A DNA stretch of 14,685 nt from positions 1 through 14,685 of the forward strand of contig JAUSGU010000016.1 in assembly GCA_030648825.1 (NCBI GenBank), read 5' to 3'. Numbering within the stretch: the stretch's first letter is position 1; each line of letters starts with the position of its first letter. The translations under genes and the position numbers were made by a program. This stretch comes from a bacterium (lineage in GTDB: Bacteria; Patescibacteriota; Minisyncoccia; Phycocordibacterales; UBA6065). This document shows, in pieces, positions 6,230 to 13,800 of this stretch. The notes under the pieces are model-generated. The model ran no database searches and had not been told where the DNA came from. It was given only the letters and a program-made list of their open reading frames with translations.

Positions 6230-8158
6230 ATGTTAAATTCAAAAACTTCGAAAATTGTAGCAGCAGTCGTGGGTTTCACGATGGCTCTCACAGTTTTTGT
6301 AGCGGTAGGTGCAAATACGGCGTCTGCTCAGACAATGACTGCAACCCAGCTCATTGATCTCCTCATCGCCGCAGGTATTATTCCTGCTGACAAAGCAGCT
6401 GCAGCTCGCGCCGCAGTCGCATCGACAGCTACAACTACGTTTACTCGCGACCTCACTGTCGGTTCATCCGGCGCTGATGTCACAGCTCTCCAGAATGTTG
6501 TCGGAGTATCCCCTGCAACGGGTTACTTCGGTTCAATCACAAAGGCAGCTGTTCAGGCATACCAAGCTTCAAAAGGTATCATCACAACAGGTTATGTCGG
6601 CCCTCTCACGAGAGCCGCACTGAACGGTTCTGTCACGACAACTACTACGACCACGACTACTACAACAGGTGGTGCAACAGGTGTTATTAACACGGGCGTA
6701 GAAGGTTCGATTTCGGCTGTCCAGACTAGCTCTGGTGTCCAATCAACTGTCTATGAAGGTGAAAAAGGTGTTGCAGTTCTCGGTGTTACACTTGAGGCAA
6801 AGTCTTCTGATATCTCTATTCAGAGAGTCAAGATTGACCTCGGTACAGCAACGACAGTTTACAACAAAATATTTGACACTATCTATATTACAGAAGGTAG
6901 TACAGTTCTCGCTCAAGCAGACCTGAACTCAAACACTGTTGTAAAAGATAGCAGCATATATTACATCACTCTGGCTGGATTCAATTCTGTCATTCCTCGC
7001 AACACAAAGAAGACCTACTTGGTAAAAATGGATGTAAAATCAGGTATTGATTCTACAGATATTGATACTGAAACATTTGTTATCCGATTTGCTGCAAACG
7101 GTGTTCGTGGTGTTGATCAGGCCGGAATTGATCAATATGCGACAGGTATAACTATCACGAAAACGGTCAATGTAGACCCTTCTCTCATTGATTCCGCATC
7201 TTTCACAGTTTCTACGAACTCTGCCACCCCAAAGAAGGCTAACGTCATAGCTTCTGAAGGTTCTAGTGATAATGAACTGGATAGAGTTACTCTCTTGCTC
7301 GCAGACTTCAAAGCCGGCAAAGATGATGTTACTTTGACTGATCTCGTTGTTGACGTCACAAAGGCAGGCACAGGAGGTGCATTGGCATCTTCTTCAAATG
7401 TCTATGTGTACGACGGCTTAACAGAACTTGACAGCGCATCTGTATCTTCAAACTCCGCAACATTCAGCGATATAGATGTCTTGGTTGCAAAGGACACGAC
7501 AAAGACCCTCACAATCAAGGCCGATATACGCAGTGCAGATGGCACACTATCTCAGCTAGCAGCTGATATTGACCTAGCAGATGTTACGGCAGAAAACTCA
7601 AACGGTGATTCAATTACCGAATCAGGTTCTGCAGCTGGCGAGACGATGAACGTTTACAACGTAGGTCCTCTCGTAACTTTGGTTTCAAAATCAATCACTA
7701 CAAGTGGATCTCCACAGAACAACGGTCAGACGACAAACGTTTCAACCTCTTCTTTGGCGGCAGTATTCACGGTCAAGGTCAAAGCAGTCGGTAGTGCCTT
7801 ACAGTTCGGTACGACTGGTTCAGGTACTCCTATGTTCTCGACAACTACTACATCCTTCAAGTTCTATGTAAACGGTACGTATGATTCAACCGTAGGTTCG
7901 AACTCAACGTCAACCGATTGGGCAACTCCTTCTGGTGTCTCAACCACAGGTTTGACCAATACATGGTCATTGGCTGATGGAACTGAAGTTACAGTTCCTG
8001 TAACGATTACTATTCAAGGTCGTAGAGCTAATGGTAATGCTCTCACAATCGGTCTCTATTCGGTTGGTTTGGAAGGTATTCAGCCTAACGCTCCATACGC
8101 AGCTACATTCATGGCTGGCGATGCAGAATGGAGAACTAGCTCTGTATCATTCCCTTAA
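6230..8158 (+). CDS. Secreted peptidoglycan-binding S-layer-like surface protein
   Basis: The 642-aa product has a signal peptide at 1-33 (basic start, hydrophobic 9-27, likely cut TASA/Q). A PG_binding_1-type domain at about 72-132 contains LTVGSSGADVTALQ, GYFGSITKAAVQAYQASKGI and GYVGPLTRAAL, which in the family binds the cell wall. A run of 11 threonines (136-146) forms a flexible, possibly glycosylated linker. The remaining 500 residues are Ser/Thr/Val/Asp-rich beta-sandwich-like sequence with no cysteine and no catalytic motif recognised. This layout, the strong promoter, the structured leader and the dedicated terminator fit an abundant wall-attached coat protein. The coding sequence also looks compositionally more even than its neighbours. 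Surface location is well supported; S-layer assembly is inference. Confidence 0.82.
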   Translation: MLNSKTSKIVAAVVGFTMALTVFVAVGANTASAQTMTATQLIDLLIAAGIIPADKAAAARAAVASTATTTFTRDLTVGSSGADVTALQNVVGVSPATGYFGSITKAAVQAYQASKGIITTGYVGPLTRAALNGSVTTTTTTTTTTTGGATGVINTGVEGSISAVQTSSGVQSTVYEGEKGVAVLGVTLEAKSSDISIQRVKIDLGTATTVYNKIFDTIYITEGSTVLAQADLNSNTVVKDSSIYYITLAGFNSVIPRNTKKTYLVKMDVKSGIDSTDIDTETFVIRFAANGVRGVDQAGIDQYATGITITKTVNVDPSLIDSASFTVSTNSATPKKANVIASEGSSDNELDRVTLLLADFKAGKDDVTLTDLVVDVTKAGTGGALASSSNVYVYDGLTELDSASVSSNSATFSDIDVLVAKDTTKTLTIKADIRSADGTLSQLAADIDLADVTAENSNGDSITESGSAAGETMNVYNVGPLVTLVSKSITTSGSPQNNGQTTNVSTSSLAAVFTVKVKAVGSALQFGTTGSGTPMFSTTTTSFKFYVNGTYDSTVGSNSTSTDWATPSGVSTTGLTNTWSLADGTEVTVPVTITIQGRRANGNALTIGLYSVGLEGIQPNAPYAATFMAGDAEWRTSSVSFP

Positions 8159-8199
8159 CCCTCATACGGTTAAAGGCCTAGGCGGATTCGTCTAGCGGA

Positions 8200-8240
8200 A
8201 GCAAAACCACCCTATGCATTTACATGCGGGTGGTTTTGCT
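8200..8240 (+). terminator. Rho-independent terminator of the S-layer-like gene
   Basis: A perfect 13-bp stem AGCAAAACCACCC (8200-8212) / GGGTGGTTTTGCT (8228-8240) has a 15-nt apical region that can form a further small pairing. It is followed by TTGTCT and lies 41 bases after the stop. The A-rich 5' side and T-rich 3' side give it an intrinsic-terminator shape, possibly active both ways. Confidence 0.8.
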
Positions 8241-8277
8241 TTGTCTAAAATACAGAAAAGAAAAGAAGATGTATTTT

Positions 8278-8394
8278 TAAAACAGCAGCAACACGCTTGA
8301 GAAACGACTTTCGGAGGCCGACGGGCCGAGAAGGAGGCGCCGAGCGAGCACGCGAGGACGCCGTTCGTTTCGAGAGCGTGTTGCTGCTGTTTTA
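8278..8394. repeat. Large structured inverted repeat (element 2)
   Basis: Outer arms 8278-8297 and 8375-8394 are 20 of 20 complementary. After a symmetric 3x3 internal loop (TGA/GAG) an inner stem GAAACGA (8301-8307) / TCGTTTC (8365-8371) encloses two hairpins. The first is GGCC-GACG-GGCC (8316-8327); the second is GC-rich, closed by GGCG (8336-8339) / CGCC (8359-8362), with GCG-AGCA-CGC inside. The inner stem, the GACG loop and the flanking CGAG/GAG motifs correspond to element 1 (44-184), whose outer arms have a different sequence. It lies between a terminator and the next promoter and encodes no protein I can support. Confidence 0.8.
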
Positions 8395-8407
8395 GTCGCT
8401 TTTTCTG

Positions 8408-8413
8408 TATAAT
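8408..8413 (+). promoter_or_regulatory. -10 box of the LTD gene at 8420, implying a leaderless mRNA
   Basis: A perfect TATAAT is followed by AGATGT and then ATG, so the predicted start site coincides with the start codon. A TG dinucleotide directly precedes it. The -35 region would fall inside the right arm of element 2 (TTGCTG at 8381-8386, but 21 bases away). Confidence 0.6.
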
Positions 8414-8419
8414 AGATGT

Positions 8420-9403
8420 ATGGAAAATAATAGAGGCATCATAAGAGTACTCATTGCTCTGGTTGTGGGCTTCTCCGTTCTATTTTTGATTTTTGCCATG
8501 GCGGCAAAATACGTTACTTCTCCGCGACAGGCATCTCCTTCTGGTGACTCATATTTTTCTGCCGGTTATGAAGAAAAGACGAGCCCTATGCTCAATTTTT
8601 TGGATTCCGGAAATTATGGAAATTATGGAAATTACTCCGGCGAATCCGATAGGGCAGTCGGCGATATTAACAGTAAAAATCGTTCAAAATATGCCGGCAG
8701 AGTTTATCTGTCATCTGGAAACGCCAGTTATACGATTCAGCCATACGAAGAATACATAACTATCAAAAACGATGGCGTGCCAGTCAATATCACAGGTTGG
8801 AAAGTGACAAATAGCAAAGGCACTCGGCCGATAGAGTATAGTCAGAACAGCTATGTATACCCGAGTGCCGAATCGGCTGTCATAGGTCAAGGCACAGAGT
8901 TTCTGGATCCCAGCGGTAAATACGCGGTGGGTTCTATCATATTGGGATCGGGTGATATGGCAATAATCACCACAAGTGGTCCTTTTATTTATTTTCCCCT
9001 ACCTTTGACCTCAAATTTCCGGGAAAATGTATGTCTCGGCTATTTGGAAAATTATCCTTTCAATCCGCCTGTAGAAAAACAATGTCCATATCCGACAAAC
9101 GATTCGCAGATTCGCACGGTGACGGATGAATGTTATGACTATCTCCAATCACTCAATCGTTGTCAAAATCCCCAAAAAACCGATCTGACGCGCTTTGACG
9201 AACTGACATCTCAATGCAGGAATTTTATAAAAACGCGCCTCAACTATCCTTCTTGCGTGACAAACAATCGTTATTCGCCGAATTTTGCCAGCAAGCAGTG
9301 GAGGGTTTTTTTAGGCAAATCTCATGAACTATGGTCGGCAAACAGAGAAACCATAACTCTATACGACGCCACAAACTTGATTGTCGATCAAATAAGTTAT
9401 TAA
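8420..9403 (+). CDS. Membrane-anchored lamin-tail-domain surface protein with a six-cysteine segment
   Basis: The 327-aa product has one N-terminal membrane helix (about 8-29) with a short cytoplasmic tip. An exposed low-complexity stretch carries three GNY repeats (64-72). An LTD-like beta-sandwich starts near 92 (YITIKNDGVPVNITGWKVTNSKG) and is completed at the C-terminus (WSANRETITLYDATNLIVDQISY, 305-327). Between these strands sits an insert with all six cysteines (205, 222, 238, 248, 266, 279), paired by spacing and likely disulfide-bonded outside the cell. LTDs are non-catalytic binding domains. The start at 8420 is supported by the -10 box six bases before it. The next LTD gene follows after 45 bases. 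Partner and exact role are unknown. Confidence 0.75.
   Translation: MENNRGIIRVLIALVVGFSVLFLIFAMAAKYVTSPRQASPSGDSYFSAGYEEKTSPMLNFLDSGNYGNYGNYSGESDRAVGDINSKNRSKYAGRVYLSSGNASYTIQPYEEYITIKNDGVPVNITGWKVTNSKGTRPIEYSQNSYVYPSAESAVIGQGTEFLDPSGKYAVGSIILGSGDMAIITTSGPFIYFPLPLTSNFRENVCLGYLENYPFNPPVEKQCPYPTNDSQIRTVTDECYDYLQSLNRCQNPQKTDLTRFDELTSQCRNFIKTRLNYPSCVTNNRYSPNFASKQWRVFLGKSHELWSANRETITLYDATNLIVDQISY
8609..8635 (+). repeat. Three tandem 9-base repeats inside the LTD gene
   Basis: GGAAATTAT, GGAAATTAT and GGAAATTAC follow each other in frame and encode GNYGNYGNY. Such in-frame repeats can vary in copy number by slippage and lie here in the extracellular stalk. Confidence 0.85.
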
Positions 9404-9448
9404 ATTTTCTTTAGAATTTCTTTATCTTTTTTTGCGACTATATGTCGC

Positions 9449-10696
9449 ATGAAAGAAAAGATAAAAAAATGCATATTTCGTAGCGGGGTAATTATTTTAA
9501 TCGCTGGTGTTTCTCCTCTCGCGACTCATGCTCAAATCATCATCACCGAAGTGATGTATGACCTTCCCGGAACTGATGCCGGCAGAGAATGGATAGAAAT
9601 AAAAAATATTGGTGATATGGTTATTGATTTGTCCGTATACAAACTCTTTGAAGCTGAAACAAATCACAAAATAAACCCGACAGGTGAGACTTTGCTCGGC
9701 CCGAATAATTTTGCTGTTATTGCCGATGATCCAGATAAATTCAAAACAGACAATCCTGATTGGACCGGACTCATTTTTGACAGTGCATTTTCATTGAATA
9801 ACAGTGGAGAAACTCTGGTTTTGAGAGATGGAGATTTATCAGACATTGATTCCATATCATATTCTCCGTCAATTGGTGGACAGGGGGACGGGATGTCTCT
9901 TCAAAAAACTATTTCAGGTTGGACGACGGCTCTGCCCACGCCAGGGCAGGAAATTGATACAAATTTATATAAAGTCACTACGGCGAGTACAACGAATACG
10001 ACGGACATAGTTGCCAACGCCACAATGGATACTACTTCTTCACATTCAAATCAATCAATTGTCACCGCATCTCATGATTCATCCGAACTAGAAGTGACGG
10101 CTGGTCGGCCACGACTAGGTTTTGTCGATACCCCGCTGTCTTTTGAAGCCAGAACAAAAAGCGCGAAAAATATTCCTCTGGGCAATGCCATCTCCAGTGT
10201 CTGGTCTATGGGTGACGGTACGCAAAAATTCGGTCAATTCATATCTCATGCATATGAATTTGCGGGCGAATATGTCGTCATTCTCAACAGTCAGAGCGGG
10301 GGAGCGAGCGCTGTTTCAAAAGTGAAAATTAAAATTGTTGAACCAAAGCCGACAATTAATTTCGCGAGCGCGGAATACATAGAAATCCATAATCGAGATG
10401 TCTACGAACTCAACCTCGGCGGTTTTATACTTGAAACAAACGGTGGACGTTTTATCATACCGACCGATACCATAATTCCTCCTTATTTGTCGATAAAATT
10501 ACCGGCTTCCGTGACAAAACTTTCAGTCTTAAAAGATTTTGTCAGAATTGCCAACCCAAAAGGCAAAATCTTGGCTGTCAAATCAATCAATGATTCCGCA
10601 TTGCTCTCCTCGGCCGGATCACCTCTCATTATCTTGCCGGAAGGCATGGATGAAAAAGAGTTTATTAAAAAACTAAATGATGCGTTTAAAAAGTAA
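9449..10696 (+). CDS. Secreted protein with LTD, PKD-like and second LTD domains
   Basis: The 415-aa product has a signal peptide at 1-28 (cut after ATHA). A classic lamin tail domain at about 29-168 contains IIITEVMYDLPGTDAGREWIEIKN, the NNFAVIADDP strand and GGQGDGMSLQK. A Ser/Thr-rich linker at 173-213 precedes a PKD-like domain at about 216-298 (WSMGDGTQKFGQFISHAYEFAGEYVV). A second LTD-like sandwich is at about 303-375 (SAEYIEIHNRDVYELNLGGFILET). There is no C-terminal anchor, so it is free or held by other surface proteins. The sequence GCGAC-TATAT-GTCGC directly abuts the ATG, and no Shine-Dalgarno is visible. It lies 45 bases after the membrane LTD gene, probably co-transcribed. PKD and LTD folds suggest adhesion or scaffold roles. 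Confidence 0.82.
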   Translation: MKEKIKKCIFRSGVIILIAGVSPLATHAQIIITEVMYDLPGTDAGREWIEIKNIGDMVIDLSVYKLFEAETNHKINPTGETLLGPNNFAVIADDPDKFKTDNPDWTGLIFDSAFSLNNSGETLVLRDGDLSDIDSISYSPSIGGQGDGMSLQKTISGWTTALPTPGQEIDTNLYKVTTASTTNTTDIVANATMDTTSSHSNQSIVTASHDSSELEVTAGRPRLGFVDTPLSFEARTKSAKNIPLGNAISSVWSMGDGTQKFGQFISHAYEFAGEYVVILNSQSGGASAVSKVKIKIVEPKPTINFASAEYIEIHNRDVYELNLGGFILETNGGRFIIPTDTIIPPYLSIKLPASVTKLSVLKDFVRIANPKGKILAVKSINDSALLSSAGSPLIILPEGMDEKEFIKKLNDAFKK

Positions 10697-10705
10697 TATG
10701 AAAAA

Positions 10706-10714
10706 TGATACAAT
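10706..10714 (+). promoter_or_regulatory. Extended -10 promoter before the 43-aa membrane peptide
   Basis: TGATACAAT (TG-N-TACAAT) is followed by AAAGCC and then ATG at 10721, the same six-base spacing as before ftsK and 8420. It overlaps only the ten bases after the preceding stop codon. It would drive the small gene leaderlessly and the lipase gene behind it. Confidence 0.55.
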
Positions 10715-10720
10715 AAAGCC

Positions 10721-10852
10721 ATGTTCGACAAAACTTTCTTTAAATTCGCCTTGGGACTCACGGCCATCATCCTCTTTGGTATGGGGACACTCTATATCAC
10801 AGGATATTTCAATGATGGTGACGGGAGCAGTCAAACGGCAACTGCCCGCTGA
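10721..10852 (+). CDS. 43-aa single-pass membrane peptide
   Basis: A short open frame, ATG to TGA, gives 43 residues: MFDKTFFKFALGLTAIILFG at the start, a membrane helix at about 7-27, then a polar tail GYFNDGDGSSQTATAR. It is a different frame from the lipase gene, which it overlaps by 41 bases. Support comes from the extended -10 box placed exactly six bases before the ATG, the coherent membrane-helix layout, and its position filling the gap between the LTD and lipase genes. No family was recognised. It may be a real small membrane protein or mainly a translated leader that couples ribosomes to the lipase start. It would be missed by a 60-residue cutoff. Confidence 0.6.
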   Translation: MFDKTFFKFALGLTAIILFGMGTLYITGYFNDGDGSSQTATAR

Positions 10853-13800
10853 CTTTTTCGGTTTTTTTCTGTTCTTCGGCGCAATTTGCCTATTGTTTTT
10901 CTTTTTTTCTCTCGGCACAGTTTCGGCTTATACTGTGGCGCCGGAGCGCGTAACTAGTGATACAACATGGCGCGTGAGCGAAAGTCCTTTTATAATTTCC
11001 TCCGATTTGATCATAGAATCCGGTGCGAAACTTTCCATAGAATCCGGCACTACTATCGCTGTTTCAGATAATCCTTTCATTTTTGTGTATGGCGAGATCC
11101 TTTTTGAAAGTGGAGATTCTCAAAAGACGATCATTGATTCCACTATGAGTTTACTGGATGAATTTCCGGAATCTGGTCTCGTTGCTTTTGATGGTGAGCT
11201 CCATACATACATCTATGGTGGCAGAGCCAGTTTTACGAATATTGATTCCAAAATTCCTTTTCATATTCAATCTGACGGCGGGAATATTCTGATAGAGAAT
11301 AGTTTTTTGTCGCGGGGTGAAATCACTCTCACCAACCGTGCCGTGGTGGCGATAAATAATTCAATAATGGCGGAGAGCGGCAATATCATGCTTTTGGGCA
11401 CGAGCAGTCTCTCTGTTTCCGATTCCGATATTACCGGTGGTTTTGTCAATGGATTTCTCTTTAACATTTTCGGAGGATCGAGCGTCGGATTTGAAAATTC
11501 TGCTATATCGCCTATGTTTTCGGATTTTGCTCTGTTACTCGACGGTTCATTTCTCTCTGCCACGGGAACAGTGGTATCAAATATGAATTCATACGGCATA
11601 CAGGCGAGCCGGGGAAGCAATGTCTCTCTGTTTGATACGACAATGGATACCATACTCTCGCCGATTACCAGTTCGGCCTTTGTGATGCTCATCGGTTCAA
11701 ATGCGGATATAACCAAATCCAGATTTTCAAATACAGAGAGCAATGCGATTGAACTGTATCAGCACGATGGAATCTATTCAAAACTCTCGCTCGCGGATTC
11801 AACAATTGAAGATTATGGCGGAGTGGGTATTTCCGCGGTTCAAGCAAATCTGTCGGTTAAAAACTCAGTCATTCATCGAGGAGCCATAGGTATAGAAAAT
11901 ATCTTTGCCACAACCACGATTTCAAATTCAAATATAAGCGAGAATTCTCTCTACGGAATTACGGCTTACATTCCTGAGTATGTCGTTCTCGCCGAGAATA
12001 ATTTTTGGGGAGACGCGTCTGGGCCTCGCCATGCAATTTTGAATCCAACAGGCCTCGGAAACGCTGTTTCGGACAATGTTTCTTTTTCTCCATGGCTTCC
12101 CGTAGACCCGAAAATGTCATGTTGTTCCAGTGTTCTCTTCTTGCCCGGCATAGAGGCGAGCAGACTGTATGAGATGGAAGATCAAAAAGAAAATAGATTA
12201 TGGGAGCCGGCAGTCGGTGGTAATTCCGTATCAAAACTTTTTATGAATATCGTCGGAGAGAGTATTTATTCCGATATTTATACCCGCGATATCATAGACG
12301 AAGCTCTAATTCCTGTGGTCGGTTCAAATATTTACAAATCTTTCATTGCTATGATGGATGATTTAAGAAAAGACAAAACGATCGCGGATTGGCAGCCTAT
12401 TCCGTATGATTGGCGTTTGTCGCTTGATCAAATCGTAGCCAGCGGGAAGAAAACAGAAAACGGCATATCGTATTTATCGGCCACTTCCTCGCCTTATATT
12501 ATTGCCGAGCTGAAGAATCTGGCAAAAAATTCTAAAACAGGAAAAGTCACACTGATCGCTCATTCAAACGGCGGTCTCGTGGCAAAGGTTCTCATGATGA
12601 AATTGTCCGAAATAAGTCTGATCAATCTCGTTGACAAGATAATTTTTGTAGCGGTTCCGCAGACAGGCACTCCGCAAGCAGTCGGTGCTCTGCTCCATGG
12701 TTTCGGTCAGGGTATTCCGTTTATTCTCTCGGCAAAAATGGCTATGGAATTTGGGTTAAATATGCCGAGTGTTTATAATTTGTTGCCGGGAGTTTCATAC
12801 TTTGATTCTGTTTTTGACCCAGTCATTAAATTTCGGGAGAACGGGATAGATATTGCTTCATCAACTCTCCTCTATAATTTTCTCGCCGAAAAAAAGCTCA
12901 ATTCTTTGCTTTTGAAAAACTCAAAAGCGACACACGAATCTCTGAATACGTGGCTACCACCAACGGATACAGAACTCATTCAAATTGCCGGATGGGGGCT
13001 GGATACGCTCTCAGGGATTGAATATTATCAAGGCATAAAACGCGGAAAACCGGTTACCCAATACAAACCAATCATGGTGATCGATGGCGACAATACCGTT
13101 CTCACGCCTAGCGCTCTGGCTCTGTCTACTTCCACACCGAATATACACAGGTATTGGCTGGATTTGGATTCATACAACAAAGCCTCATTTTTTGGGAGGA
13201 AACACAATAATATTTTCGAAGTAGAGAGCTTGAGAAATTTTTTAAAAAGTATTATTAAAAAAGAAAATCAGGCACCTCCTACTTATATATCAACTACCAC
13301 TCCTATCTCAACTGCTAATAATAAAAGACTCCATTTTATTCTTCATTCATCCTCTCTCGGTTTAAATCTTTATGATGGAGAAGGTAATCATACAGGAATT
13401 TCAACCACTACTGGTTATTTAGAAAAAGGAATTCCCAATGTTTATTATCAAGAGTTTGGTCAAGTGAAGTATATTAGCTTGCCCATTTCCTTGTCTGCGG
13501 AACACCACAGTTCGGGATCCAATTTGCGTATTGTTATAAGTAAAAATAATGAGGATTATACACCTGATTCTTTTACTTTGGAGGTCGATGAAACTATGGG
13601 GAATAACATTTCGAATACAACCTCTTTTGTTGATATTCCCGCCGAAGAAAAAATTTTCGCGGAAATAGACGTACCCCAATCAATTTCTAAATTATTATCA
13701 CTCAAAGTTGATGAAAACAATGATGGCGTTACGGATTTTGAAGTAAAACCTGGAGAAATCTTTATATCTGTACCAAAAATATTAGAAGAGCAGGAAATTA

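Noticed and set aside
6000..6242. 80-aa open frame on the - strand over the S-layer gene leader
   Set aside because: It lies on the complement of a structured leader, runs through the perfect palindrome, has no promoter or ribosome site, and its product shows no domain or composition typical of a real protein.
8180..8250. A complete tRNA gene
   Set aside because: Only a 5'-like segment is present. There is no anticodon arm with a 7-nt loop and no GGTTCRANNCC T arm.
10677..10811. 45-residue N-terminal extension of the lipase frame, starting inside the previous gene
   Set aside because: The residues (MMRLKSNMKNDTIKPCSTKL...) look non-coding and would sit in front of a clear signal peptide. 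ATG 10812 has AGGA at proper spacing.
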